Source of the DNA: Alopecurus myosuroides | Taxonomy: Eukaryota; Streptophyta; Magnoliopsida; Poales; Poaceae | DNA length: 64,000 bases | NCBI GenBank assembly: GCA_028641055.1 | Contig: CM054062.1 | Coordinates: forward strand, 178,394,726-178,458,725 | Reading direction: 5' to 3' | Translations under genes and position numbers: made by a program | Notes under the pieces: model-generated | Databases searched by the model: none | Told to the model about the DNA's origin: nothing | The model's input: the letters and a program-made list of their open reading frames with translations, nothing else | In this document: positions 31,801 through 43,868 of the stretch, piece after piece | How positions within the stretch are numbered: position 1 is the first letter of the stretch | Layout of the letters: each line of letters begins with the position of its first letter

Positions 31801-32298
31801 ACCTACCCCTAGCCCCTCTTCTCCGCCGCCGTCTGCCTCTCCCGGCCACCTTTCCCTCTCGGTATCCACCTCACAGGAGAGGATCACCTCTGACGCCATG
31901 GAAATCACCAGTGCCCCCGTCTACCTCCACCCAATTTGACTACGGGAACCACGCCGCCTCGCCTTCCTCTACTGTTTCGACACCCTAGCTCGCACGGAGG
32001 AGCACGGAGACAGCGCCGCCGTCCTCGACCACCTCGCAGCTGCCGCTCGCCGTCGAGCTCCTCCACTGAAACCCTCCCGGTGAGCATCGTGTTGTCCATC
32101 TTCCCCCTTCTTCCCTGTCTGCTTGCGCACGCACGCCCACATATCTGCATCTCCAATCGCAACGCGGGCACGGCATCGCGGCGATCACCGCCGGTGGGCT
32201 TTCCTCTGACGAGCTGCAGATGGTTTCTGTCGTCAGTAATTTCAGTTATCGCTTTGTACACCTTATCCTCCCCGCGCTTCTGTATCTGTCAAGCGAAC

Positions 32299-32370
32299 GC
32301 GCACAACGCAGTTGGTTCAGAGCTAGCGCTTGCAAGCGCGCGGTCGAGGGATCGAATCCCCGCGGCCGCA
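32299..32370 (+). repeat. tRNA-like segment in LTR 1
   Basis: This 72-bp stretch has a D-arm-like gcagttggttcagagc, an anticodon-arm-like gcgcttgcaagcgc, and a T-arm with B-box ggatcgaatcc (consensus GGTTCGANTCC). It ends gccgca. The 5' acceptor strand does not pair with the 3' end, so it is tRNA-derived rather than a functional tRNA gene. Confidence 0.55.
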
Positions 32371-33384
32371 TAAAATTCCCAACCTTTTTCTTCCACGCGC
32401 TGACAGCCATGGCCCAGCCGTCAGCCCCTCGTGTGCCACGCGGGCACAGTGAGCCCACGGGGCCCCCCTGGCAGCGTCTGGGTGCGTTTCCAGTGGGTGT
32501 AAAACGTTTTTAAAACTTTCTGTTTTCAAAACTGGGTCCAATTAAATCACAGATTGGCCCCTGGTTTTAAAACCTTAATAACTTTTATTTTATAACTCTA
32601 AAAACTGAAAATAAAATATGTGTGCTAGTCTAAATTCAATTGCCTACCTTTTGGTAACTTTTGTTTCCTGTTCTGAATTTTCAAAATGCATTTAAAAATT
32701 CAAATTTGAGTAATTCAAATGTAATTTGCAATAATTCATAAATAATTCATACTAATTCCAAATAAGGCAAATAAAATATGTTTTTCATACCATTTTGAAT
32801 ATCCTATTCAAATATAAAATTTGTTTCCTTGCTTGAATAATTTAAATTGCCTAAATAATTTAATACTTGTTTAATTCAATTAAATTTGATAAAAATCATA
32901 ACTTGCTCAAAATAAAATATTTTTTGAACATGTAAAATATGTTTTCCAACCATCAAAGTGTGAACTTTTCAAATGTGAATTTGAATTTATGAATTGAACA
33001 AATAAAATTCAAATAATATTCAAACTTGTTTTAGATTCAATTAAAACTTGCTTAATATTGTTTAATTCATAATAAATTCATCCTAATTCAAATTTCAATA
33101 TTTGAAACATGTAATCCAACTAAAATTTGATGTTCTTTTCAAATATAAATTTTGTTAATTGTTTTGCACACTTTGAATTGATGAAAACAATAATTGTTTG
33201 TGTGACATGTTAAGTAACCAAAATTTCTAAACTTAATAAATAATTTCCAAAACTTGTTAAACCCTTTTATCACTTGCATCTATCATTACTATTTGTTGTT
33301 ATTTTGTTGTTACCATCATGCATGCATCATGCTAACAACTTTCACATAATAATTAGTTGTAAATCAATTGTTTCCACTTATTTC

Positions 33385-33428
33385 AATGGACCTTTTCCAT
33401 ATGCAATCCAATTGCATATGGGTCCATT
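33385..33428. repeat. Inverted repeat (hairpin) in LTR 1
   Basis: The arms aatggacc...ccatatgcaat and attgcatatgg...gtccatt pair almost fully around a 3-base loop. The same 44-bp palindrome is at 43691-43734 and 53995-54038. Confidence 0.75.
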
Positions 33429-33562
33429 TAAATTGTGTTATCATGTTAGCTAGTTTATTTTGATGCAACCATTAACTTGTCATGCATCATCTTGATTGTG
33501 CACAATGCCATGGCAATGATTGTTTACATTCCTGTTTTGTTTGTTTGCTTCTTCTCGAATAG

Positions 33563-34930
33563 ACGACGACGTTGAGACAGACGATCCTTACAGCACCCCT
33601 TCTGAGGATCTAGCTCAGTACCAGGCTGCTGAGTTCGCAGGCAAGTTATCACTCACATGAACCATTGTGTTCCTTTCAACCCTGGTTACCGATACTTTCC
33701 GTTGCCTATTTCTGTTAGCCTTAGTGGTAGTTGTTTCTGTTACGCACCTATCACATGAATCCCTTAACCCTGATATTGCCTTACCACCCCTCCTACAACC
33801 CTATTGTTTGAGCCAGTGTCTTACTAGTATGCTTAGGTTGTTTTGCTCGAGTCTGTTACCCGTTACTTTCAGTTACTGTACTTCATTATGTTCTGGGGGC
33901 TCGATGTTAATCAATCAATCCATCATGCTAATATTACTGTTAATAATAATTTGAGGATAAGGCACCGGCAGGAGGCCCTGTGTGGTTTTGAGGCCTGCTA
34001 GTGTCGACCCTAATAGGAAAAGGGTCTTGTCTACTGATCCATGATGAGCGCACTACCCGCATGTGGGAAGCGAGTATGGGCGCCCCCCTCAATTTGATTC
34101 GATTCGCATCTCGTCCAAATCATCTCATTTAGTTCGTGCTTTCTATTTGCCGCATGCATGTTTTTGCGAGCCCAGCGCAGGGTGGAACTTTTGTAGTCGG
34201 CATATAGGGGGACACGTTCTTAGAGTGCTATGAGGGTCCATTTTCTTCTGGGCTCGATTAGCCGTGCGCCCAAGGTGCTTTGGGCTTGATGCGGAGAAGA
34301 GTTGAGTTGTGTTGAGTGCCCCGCTTGGTGGGAGGCATCCCATCTGGCGGGTTATTCATACGTGTACGGCCAAATTGGTGCAACCCTGCAGGGATAATCT
34401 TCTCGAGAAGCCGTGTTTTCCGCGGTTATGGTTAACTTGGTGAAAGTACTGGCTAACAAGTACTCAGGACAACTTAAACCTAATGATTCACAATCTCACA
34501 CCCCATGATTATCAATTTGACTAGTAATAGGATTATTGTCACAGATAACTTGTTTCACCTTAATCCAATTGTGTGAGTTATCCTCGGATTGCTTCTTTGG
34601 ATAAGGGGCGAGATCCAGGATGGGTTTGCTTGATGTTATCTTTCAATTGGTTACAACACTCGATCTTATCCCCTTTCTGATAGTAGGAAGTGATAGAATC
34701 TCTGTAGTTGGTTAGCGCAGCCAGTTGCAGCATCTTATATATCCCCTTCTTCCGTTGAACCCAAGTCATCTGTGCTTGTGTTGACGGGCTATACTTTGGT
34801 GAACTGTGAGTCTTGCTTGCCAGTAGGTCTATGTACTGACCCCTTTGGGGCTGTGGTTTCCGCAGACTACGATTACGAGGATCCAGGTGACGGCTACTAC
34901 GTGAAGTTTGACGAGGCTGCTGACGAGTAG
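33563..34930 (+). CDS. Two-exon acidic ORF inside LTR 1 (predicted)
   Basis: Exon-like blocks 33563-33640 and 34866-34930 are separated by a 1225-bp intron. The first is preceded by a pyrimidine-rich stretch ending in AG and followed by AG|GCAAGT, the consensus for GC-type donors. The second follows tttccgcag. Joined, the frame is open to TAG at 34928. It encodes an acidic Asp/Glu/Tyr-rich peptide tail (DDVETDDPYSTPSEDL..., then DYDYEDPGDGYY). The start exon is uncertain; ATG at 32220 with a donor at 32236 would be in phase. No family recognised. All three LTRs keep the blocks, signals and frame intact. Confidence 0.4.
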
Positions 34931-35407
34931 TTAGCGGACCCGGGCAGGATCCGAGACATCGTGGATGGGCTCCGTCTTTATTTCAGTTTCCGGCTTCTTA
35001 AGCCTATTTGGATTTTGTCTGTACTCAGACCCCTTTGAATGCTTCCGCTGAGATGTAATGATGCTATGTTGGGACATGTGTCCTCTGGATGATTGTATTT
35101 GCTATCTCTGCCCTAGTGAGGGCCTTTTGCAACTTATTTCAACCTTTTGTGTCGTAGAGGCATGTTGTGTTATCCTTTTGTTCAAAGCCGTTGACGTACC
35201 ATGTGTGTATGGTATGAAGTACGTCAATGGTAGTGTCCTGATTTCTACAGGATAGTTTACACCGACGGTGAACAGTAGCGATGGGTTGTCACACATAAGT
35301 GTTGGCCTACTCGTAAGAGGACGCGGGTGCCGGAAAGCCCCGTAATCCCATCAGAATACTGTTCAGTTCGTACGGTGAGTATCCTATAGAAGTCCGGGTG
35401 CGACAAA

Positions 35408-35420
35408 TGGTATCAGAGCC
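35408..35420 (+). other. Primer binding site, unit 1 (tRNA-iMet)
   Basis: TGGTATCAGAGCC lies two bases after the LTR 1 end, an exact form of the plant initiator-Met primer site. Confidence 0.93.
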
Positions 35421-35784
35421 TGTCTGCCTGTAGGATCCCTTTTTACTGGTCGCAGTTGAGTCTAGAAACTATTTCGTAGCTATATAGGGAAAATGAAACG
35501 TGAGAGTAGGAATTCTGCCATTTTTCTTCTTTCCCCACCCACCCACCCTTTTTCTGGTAAGGAAGTGCAACGTTGTTTTCTGTTCTCACCTAAACTTTCA
35601 AGTTAGGATTTCACGTGTTTTGGTTTCTCCGTAGTACCTCAGGAGTTTTTGGGTCTCGTGTTTCCCGATGTTGCTTCAATATCCTGTTCTTTTCAACATC
35701 CTTATCGTCCGTTGAACCTTGTTGTTACTTTCCACATCAGTTCTCTACCGGCGTCTAATCAAAACCTTCCCCGATCATCTGCAG

Positions 35785-36600
35785 ATGGATCTCAGGTTCT
35801 TCCCGCAGGTGGTTCGGATGACTCGCTGTGAGAGCACCGCCGGTTATCCGGAGATGCTGAGAGACATGGTTACCTATCTGGGGTTCCATTGGGCACCAGA
35901 GTACCAGGTCTACGAGCAGCAGCGAGAGTTTGACCAGACCTACTACCAGGCTATCGTCTACATTCTGTCGGATGATGGCAGGAGCGTTGTCCACCGCTAC
36001 GAGGCAGTAGGTTCCACAGTGGATATGGCCGTGCAGCAGGCAGCTTACGTGAGTCTCACCGTCCTCCGTGCTGACTACTGGGGGTTTGATGATTCCATCT
36101 ATCGCCACATCCCCCGTGGTTACATCACGGCAGCGGGAGTTCACTTCACTCTCCACGGCAACCTGGATACCTACGAGTCTGATAGCTCCAGGCTGCACAC
36201 CACTGCTCAGTTCGTGAGGCACAGTGACGCAGTTGCTTCCACACTTTCTCAGGAGTTAGCCTCAGTCAGGGAGCAGCTCTATCTGGCGTTGACTCGTCTG
36301 GCTACGTACACCACAGACTTTGTTGGAGACGAGCGCTTTGCGCGTTTCACTGAGCCAGCTGGGTTTCTGCTGCCAGATGCTGGAGGTTACGAGCCGATCA
36401 GAGGTCCACTTCTCGACCTTGGTCCTGGTTACACTGGGATTCCCCGCTTTGGAGCACAGGGAGACGACGCTTTCTACTTCACCACACCGAGAGTTGCTCT
36501 CAGAGCAGTCCCGCTCTACGTGGATCGTCGTCATACCTACTTCCGGGGGATTCCTCCGCACCGTATCTCTCGTCGTACTACTCACCGCCGTCCTGCGTGA
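35785..36600 (+). CDS. Extra ORF upstream of gag, unit 1
   Basis: 271 codons from ATG at 35785 (directly after ctgcag) to TGA at 36598. An upstream ATG at 35719 gives a 293-residue form. The first residues are MDLRFFPQVVRMTRCES. No signal peptide or membrane segment. The sequence is rich in Tyr, Arg and acidic residues, with ending RISRRTTHRRPA basic. It matches no gag, protease, RT, RNase H, integrase or envelope motif I know. It sits between the primer site and gag, with 210 bp to the gag ATG. The second unit encodes the identical protein at 46091-46906, so the frame is maintained. Function unknown. Confidence 0.75.
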   Translation: MDLRFFPQVVRMTRCESTAGYPEMLRDMVTYLGFHWAPEYQVYEQQREFDQTYYQAIVYILSDDGRSVVHRYEAVGSTVDMAVQQAAYVSLTVLRADYWGFDDSIYRHIPRGYITAAGVHFTLHGNLDTYESDSSRLHTTAQFVRHSDAVASTLSQELASVREQLYLALTRLATYTTDFVGDERFARFTEPAGFLLPDAGGYEPIRGPLLDLGPGYTGIPRFGAQGDDAFYFTTPRVALRAVPLYVDRRHTYFRGIPPHRISRRTTHRRPA

Positions 36601-36810
36601 TGAGCATGGGAGTACCGATGTATCCATTCCTAGCTATGTTTAGTTATCCTTTGGCATTCGAACCATGTATTGGTCTGTTGGATATTCTGATGTATTTGAA
36701 CATGTGATGATGTACCTGTTGGTTATCTATTCATGCGTCGGAATAATCTATCTTTCGGTTACCAAGTCTATCCTTTTCTGTTGTTGTGCTAAAATGAATG
36801 TCTATTCAGG

Positions 36811-39800
36811 ATGCCGCCAACAAGGAGCAACCCGCCTGAACCACCTCCGCTCACGGAGCTGTTGACTCAGATGACTCAGGTCGTGGCTCAGATGGCCCAG
36901 ATCCAGGCTAACCAGCACAACAACCCGAATGCTCCGCGAGTCAGCATCAAGGAGTTTCTGAGCATGGGGCCGAGAGCTTTCGTGGCAACACGTGAGCCTC
37001 TGGATGCTGATGACTGGATCAGGGAGATGAACAGGGCTCTGGAGATTGCTCATGTTGCTGAGGAAGATAAGGTCAAGTATGCCACCTACCTACTGAAGGG
37101 TCAGGCAGCTACCTAGTGGGAGAACTACCAGACCATGAGAGCTGGCTATCCTATCACCTGGGGATGTTTCAAGGATGCCTTCCTGAAGCACCACATCCCA
37201 GATGGTCTCATGGAAAGGATGCGTGAGGAATTCTGCTCTCTCAAACAGGGCAAGCTGGACGTCCTCGGCTACCAGAACAAGTTCAATCGTCTAGCTCGAT
37301 ACGCTGGTGACGAGGTGTCCACTGAAGCCAAGAAGATGGCAAGGTTCCGCCGAGGTTTTAACCCGGAACTGAAGTACGCTCTCACCAACATCAAGTGCAA
37401 GGACTTCGTGGAGCTCGTGAACACCGCGCTCAATGAGGAGAATGGGCGCAAGGCGTTCGAAGAGTCGCGCAAGCACTCGCGTGAGGGTGGTTCCTCCTCC
37501 AACATGACCACCCCTCCGCAGAAGCGCCGCATCTGGGTGCCAAATGGTGCTGTCACTCGGGCTCCAAATGCCCAAGCTTCTCCAGGCTTTGGTCCCCGCC
37601 CACCCAACCCATCTCAGATGCAGGGTCAGAGGATTCCAATGGGGCAGCCAAGGCCAGGTCCTCCTCGTGTCGTCACTTGCTACAAGTGCAAGGAGACTGG
37701 ACACTACGCTGATAAGTGCACTCAGAGGCAGCTACCTCCACCACCTCCTCGCCCCAACACCAACCAGGCAATGGTTCGTGCTCCCCCGGCTAAAGCCTTC
37801 AACTCCAACAACAGGCCTGTCGGGAGGACCGCGAGGGTGAACCATATCAAGGCCGACAAAGCTGAGGAAGCTGCTGACGTCGTTCTCGGTATATTACCCT
37901 TAAACTCTATTCCAGCTAAAGTGTTGTTTGATACCGGAGCATCGCATTCTTTTGTGTCAAAGATTTTTGCAAAAGCATACAACCTAGTTCTGGTTCCGCT
38001 AAGCAATCAAATGACTGTTCACTCTCCGGGACCGCAAATGTTGACTTCCAAGATAAGCATGGACAATCAAATCCTAATTGGAGGTCGCATATTCCTTGCT
38101 TCACTCATGTTGCTGGGAAATTCTGACATTGATGTCATTCTGGGTATGGATTGGTTGAAGACCCACAAAGCTAAAATTGACTGTGCTCAAAAGTCAATAA
38201 CTCTCTCTCACCCTTCAGGCCAGATAGTCTATTCTCCATATGGATCAAGTTCTGTTCAGCTGTTCAACCTTGATGCCAAACCCCTTCCTGCAATTGAGAA
38301 TGTTCCGGTGGTTTGTGAATTCCCTGACGTCTTTCCAGAAGAGTTGCCAGGGATGCCTCCGGACAGAGCAGTTGAGTTCGTGATCGAGCTTGAGCCAGGT
38401 ACTGCTCCAATCTCTAAGCATCCATACAAGATAGCTCCTCCTGAACTGAAATTGTTGAAGGAGCAAACCGATATGTACATGGAGAAAGGTTACATTCAGC
38501 CTAGTTCCTCCGCTTGGGGTTGCCCAACTCTGTTTGTTGCCAAGAAGGATCAAACAAAAAGACTCGTGGTTGACTATCGTCCTCTCAACGAGAAAACCAT
38601 CAAGAACAAGTATCCAATTCCTCGTATCGATGATCTTTTTGATCAACTTGCTGGAGCCTCAATATTCTCAAAGTTGGACTTGAGGATGGGGTACCATCAA
38701 ATAAAGATCAGAAAGGAAGATATTCCTAAGACAACTTTCACCACTCGTTACGGTCTATATGAATACACCGTCATGTCCTTTGGTCTCACCAATGCACCGG
38801 CAACGTTCTCAAGACTCTTGAATTCTGTCTTCCATGAATACCTCGACAAGTTCGTTGTGGTATATCTTGATGACATTCTGGTCTACTCAAAATCCGAGGA
38901 AGAGCATGGAGAACACCTTCGTCTCACTCTCATGAAACTTCGCGAGCATCGTCTGTATGCCAAGTTTTCCAAATGTGAGTTCTGGATTCCAGAAGTTGCA
39001 TATCTTGGTCATATCATCTCTGCCAAAGGCATAGCCATTGATCCTGAAAAGGTTAAGGCAATTGTTGATTGGAAACCCCCTAAGACGGTGAAGCAAGTCA
39101 GAAGTTTTCTTGGCTTGGCTAGCTATTGCCGTCGTTTCGTCCAAAACTTTTCTAAGATTGCCAAACCTCTCACTGATCTCACAAAGAAGGACAAAAAGTT
39201 CGTTTGGACTCCACAGTGTGATGAGAGTTTCAACCTCCTGAAGACTAAACTCACTTCCACCCCAGTTCTGGTTGGTCCAGATACTACCAAACCTTTCCAG
39301 ATATTCTGTGATGCATCTCTCCAAGGACTAGGTGCAGTTCTTATGCAAGAACGTCAAGTTGTGGCTTATGCTTCACGTCAGTTGAACCCACATGAGCAAA
39401 ACTATCCCACACATGACCTAGAACTGGCAGCAGTTGTGTTTGCCCTCAAGAAATGGAGACAATACTTGTTGGGTAACAAAACTGAAATCTTTTCCGATCA
39501 TAAGAGTCTGAAATACATCTTCACTCAGCCAGATCTGAACCTCAGGCAAAGGAGATGGATTGAGAAGATTAAAGACTTTGATCTCACCATTTCTTACACT
39601 CCAGGCAAGGCTAATGTTATGGCCGATGCTCTCAGTCGCAAATCCTATTGCAATAATCTCATGATCATGGAAAGCCAACCTCCACTTCATGAAGAATTCC
39701 AGAAGCTGAACCTTGGTCTTGTCCCTGAAGGATACCTTGCTAGCTTGACAGCCAGTCCAACTCTCGAGGACAAGATTCGTTCTGAACAACTTCGTGATAC

Positions 39801-41202
39801 TGAAATCAAGAAGATTGTAGAGCACATCAAGGAAGGCAATGATAAATTCAAGTCCTTCTCAATTGATGACAAGGGAACTGTGTTCTTCGAAGGACGCATT
39901 GCAGTTCCTCAGATTCAAAGTCTCAAGGATATCATTCTCAAGGAGGCTCATGAAACTCCTCTCTCCATCCACCCTGGAAGTACAAAGATGTACCAGGATC
40001 TCAAGACTCTGTATTGGTGGCCTGGCATGAAACGTGAAATTGCTCAATACGTTTCTGAATGTGACGTTTGTCAACGTGTTAAAGCGGTCCATCAGAAAAC
40101 AGTCGGTCTACTCCAACCTCTGAAAATTCCTGAGTGGAAGTGGGACATGATTGAAATGGACTTCGTTACTGGGTTTCCAAAGTCCAAGAAGGGCAACGAT
40201 GCAATCTTCGTTGTTATTGATCGTCTCACTAAGGTAGCTCACTTCTTTGCTGTCAAGGAAACTATCTCAGCTAGCCAGTTAGCAGAGCTCTATACAGCAA
40301 AGGTTGTTCCTCTTCATGGTGTTCCATTGGAAATAAGCTCAGACCGTGGAAGTATCTTCACTTCTCATTTCTGGAAAAGATTTCAAGAAGCTTTGGGCAC
40401 CAAACTTCTGTTCAGCACAACTTATCACCCTCAGTCTCAGGGGCAAGTCGAAAGAGTCAATCAGATTCTCGAGGATATGCTCAGAGCATGTGGTCTCTCC
40501 TTTGGCATGAAATGGGAGGATTTCCTTCCATATGCTGAATTCTCCTACAACAACAGCTACCAGGCAAGCCTAGGCATGGCACCCTTTGAGGCACTGTATG
40601 GTCACAGATGCAGGAGTCCAATCAATTGGTCTGGAGCTGGTGAACGTTCACTCTTAGGCCCTGACATTGTTAAGGAAGCCGAGGAGAAAGTTCGTATCAT
40701 TCGTGACAATCTCAGGATTGCTCAGTCTCGTCAGAAGAGCTGTTATGATAGCAAGCACAGGGATATGATCTATGCACCTGGTGACAAGGCATATCTCCGT
40801 GTAACTCCCCTCAGAGGCACTCATCGTTTTGGTGTGAAAGGAAAGCTTGCACCAAGATACATTGGTCCTTTCAACATCCTGTCAAGGCGGGCAGAAAATG
40901 CCTATCGTCTTGAACTTCCAGAAAAACTATCCAAGGTGCACGATGTGTTCCACGTGTCCCAGCTCAAGAAGTGTTTCAAAGATCCAGATCGTGCAGTTGA
41001 TCATGATTCCATTGAACTGCAAGATGATCTATCTTATGAGGAGCACCCTGTTCGTATTCTCGATGAGACCGAGCGTAAGACTCGTAACAAGAGCACCAAG
41101 TTCTTGAAAGTGCAATGGTCGCATCATTCCGATAAAGAGGCAACGTGGGAGACCGAAGAGGATCTTCGCAAGAAGTATCCGGACCTTTTCACTTCTCAGT
41201 AA
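36811..41202 (+). CDS. Chromovirus gag-pol, unit 1, with one amber codon
   Basis: One frame of 1464 codons from ATG 36811 to TAA, interrupted only by TAG at 37114-37116. After it, ATG at 37135 opens 1355 codons. In that numbering: zinc knuckle C-X2-C-X4-H-X4-C at 182-195; protease DTGASHSF at 266; RT active site YLDD at 577-580; RNase H with Asp 726 ([11 protein letters not shown]). Integrase zinc residues are H939, H946, C976 and C979, and the core is Asp 1009, Asp 1070 and Glu 1106 (35 residues apart, as expected). A chromodomain lies at about 1300-1355. Gag capsid sequence spans the amber codon. The stop replaces a Trp expected in this family (A-A-T-W-W-E-N-Y). All catalytic residues are present, so the unit was recently active or is mobilised with suppression. 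Confidence 0.9.
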
Positions 41203-41226
41203 GGAATCTCGGGGCGCGATTCCTTC

Positions 41227-41235
41227 AAGGGGGGG
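41227..41235 (+). other. Polypurine tract, unit 1
   Basis: AAGGGGGGG followed by cgttt and then the LTR 2 start; this primes plus-strand synthesis. Confidence 0.8.
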
Positions 41236-42604
41236 CGTTTTGTAACATCCCAAGTATGAAATATCCCTTAGAATGTTTTGTTCCTTGTTTTAATTCAAGT
41301 ATTGCATCATGTCATCATGTTTAATTATTTGTTTGCATTTGTTACTATTTGTTTTGCATCTGTTTTATCTTGTTTTCATAATGAAACATCAAACAAAGTT
41401 CAAATGGTTATTTCATACTTGCTCTGTTACAACTTTTGGAATAAAAATAAGAAATGAAAACAACCATTTTATTCCATGTTGATCACTCATTAAATTGTTG
41501 GTTTAATCAAACCATTAATCCAATCAATTAATTCTAAATCACTTCAAATTCAAACCAAATGTATTTCAAATCAGTACCCTTTTGAATCCATGGGATTCAC
41601 CAAACAAATGTAATCCTTAATCACATTAATTCTTAGGGGTAACCCTATTAAAAATGTTGTTTTCAATAAGGGTTACTTAATATTTAAATTCTTTCAAATT
41701 TGGTTTCAAAATACAAACAGTATTTTAAATGTCAACTTTTTGCAAACCAATCTTGGAAATTGTTTGCTAATGTTCTAAATATCTTAACCTAATTTTTCCT
41801 AAACAAAAACCTATCCTTTTCTTCCAATTTTGTTTTCTGCAAAAAAAAAGTAAAACAGAAAAAGAAAAAAAGGAGAAACGCAGCGCGCGCGACAGATAAC
41901 CAGCCCCAGCCCATCTAAGCTACAGCGCGCGCAGCCTAGCCCGTCTAATCCCTCACTTACCGCTTCAAAGTTCGTGCCATCGTCTGTTCGAAGTACGGCC
42001 GCGCATCCGTTGCGCCACCGCGACAGTACGGCGATTCCGACGGCTCCCCTCGACGTCCGCGCCCTATTTAGCCCCTACCAAACCCTAGGAACGCAACCCT
42101 AACCCTACCTACCCCTAGCCCCTCTTCTCCGCCGCCGTCTGCCTCTCCCGGCCACCTTTCCCTCTCGGTATCCACCTCACCGGAGAGGATCACCTCTGAC
42201 GCCATGGAAATCACCAGCGCCCCCGTCTACCTCCACCCAATTTGACTACGGGAACCACGCCGCCTCGCCTTCCTCTACTGTTTCGACACCCTAGCTCGCA
42301 CGGAGGAGCACGGAGACAGCGCCGCCGTCCTCGACCACCTCGCAGCTGCCGCTCGCCGTCGAGCTCCTCCACTGAAACCCTCCCGGTGAGCACCGTGTTG
42401 TCCATATTCCCCCTTCTTCCCTGTCTGCTTGCGCACGCACGCCCACATATCTGCATCTCCAATCGCAACGCGGGCACGGCATCGCGGCGATCACCGCCGG
42501 TGGGCTTTCCTCTGACGAGCTGCAGATGGTTTCTGTCGTCAGTAATTTCAGTTATCGCTTTGTACACCTTATCCTCCCCGCGCTTCTGTATCTGTCAAGC
42601 GAAC

Positions 42605-42676
42605 GCGCACAGCGCAGTTGGTTCAGAGCTAGCGCTTGCAAGCGCGCGGTCGAGGGATCGAATCCCCGCGGCCGCA
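42605..42676 (+). repeat. tRNA-like segment in LTR 2
   Basis: Same 72-bp segment as at 32299-32370, with one substitution (acagcgcag for acaacgcag). Confidence 0.55.
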
Positions 42677-43868
42677 TAAAATTCCCAACCTTTTTCTTCC
42701 ACGCGCTGACAACCATGGCCCAGCCGTCAGCCCCTCGTGTGCCACGCGGGCACAGTGAGCCCACGGGGCCCCCCTGGCAGCGTCTGGGTGCGTTTCCAGT
42801 GGGTGTAAAACATTTTTAAAACTTTCTGTTTTCAAAACTGGGTCCAATTAAATCACAGATTGGCCCCTGGTTTTAAAACCTTAATAACTTTTATTTTATA
42901 ACTCTAAAAACTGAAAATAAAATATGTGTGCTAGTCTAAATTCAATTGCCTACCTTTTGGTAACTTTTGTTTCCTGTTCTGAATTTTCAAAATGCATTTA
43001 AAAATTCAAATTTGAGTAATTCAAATGTAATTTGCAATAATTCATAAATAATTCATACTAATTCCAAATAAGGCAAATAAAATATGTTTTTCATACCATT
43101 TTGAATATCCTATTCAAATATAAAATTTGTTTCCTTGTTTGAATAATTTAAATTTCCTAAATAATTTAATACTTGTTTAATTCAATTAAATTTGATAAAA
43201 ATCATAACTTGCTCAAAATAAAATATTTTTTGAACATGTAAAATATGTTTTCCAACCATCAAAGTGTGAACTTTTCAAATGTGAATTTGAATTTATGAAT
43301 TGAACAAATAAAATTCAAATAATATTCAAACTTGTTTTAGATTCAATTAAAACTTGCTTAATATTGTTTAATTCATAATAAATTCATCCTAATTCAAATT
43401 TCAATATTTGAAACATGTAATCCAACTAAAATTTGATGTTCTTTTCAAATATAAATTTTGTTAATTGTTTTGCACACTTTGAATTGATGAAAACAATAAT
43501 TGTTTGTGTGACATGTTAAGTAACCAAAATTTCTAAACTTAATAAATAATTTCCAAAACTTGTTAAACCCTTTTATCACTTGCATCTATCATTGCTATTT
43601 GTTGTTATTTTGTTGTTACCATCATGCATGCATCATGCTAACAACTTTCACATAATAATTAGTTGTAAATCAATTGTTTCCACTTATTTCAATGGACCTT
43701 TTCCATATGCAATCCAATTGCATATGGGTCCATTTAAATTGTGTTATCATGTTAGCTAGTTTATTTTGATGCAACCATTAACTTGTCATGCATCATCTTG
43801 ATTGTGCACAATGCCATGGCAATGATTGTTTACATTCCTGTTTTGTTTGTTTGCTTCTTCTCGAATAG

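Larger units (their letters stand above)
30923..35405 (+). repeat. LTR 1 of the tandem array (4483 bp)
   Basis: Begins TGTAACATCCCAAGTATG and ends GGGTGCGACA. Zones: an AT-rich 5' part to about 31550, a GC-rich promoter/leader zone at 31560-32500, a very AT-rich stretch at 32550-33540, and a mixed 3' zone. It carries 11 extra bases (tctggaatttt type) near 31480 compared with the other two LTRs and many private substitutions. Confidence 0.93.

Noticed and set aside
32299..32370. Functional tRNA gene
   Set aside because: The acceptor stem does not pair and the D-arm is imperfect; only a tRNA-derived segment is supported.
31936..32373. Plus-strand ORF of 145 codons in the LTR GC-rich zone (also in LTR 2 and LTR 3)
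   Set aside because: No ATG at its start (begins at TTG) and Pro/Arg/Ser composition typical of GC-rich non-coding DNA; not counted as a gene.
38887..39825. Minus-strand ORFs opposite pol (and equivalents in unit 2)
   Set aside because: Antisense shadows of the conserved RT/RNase H frame.
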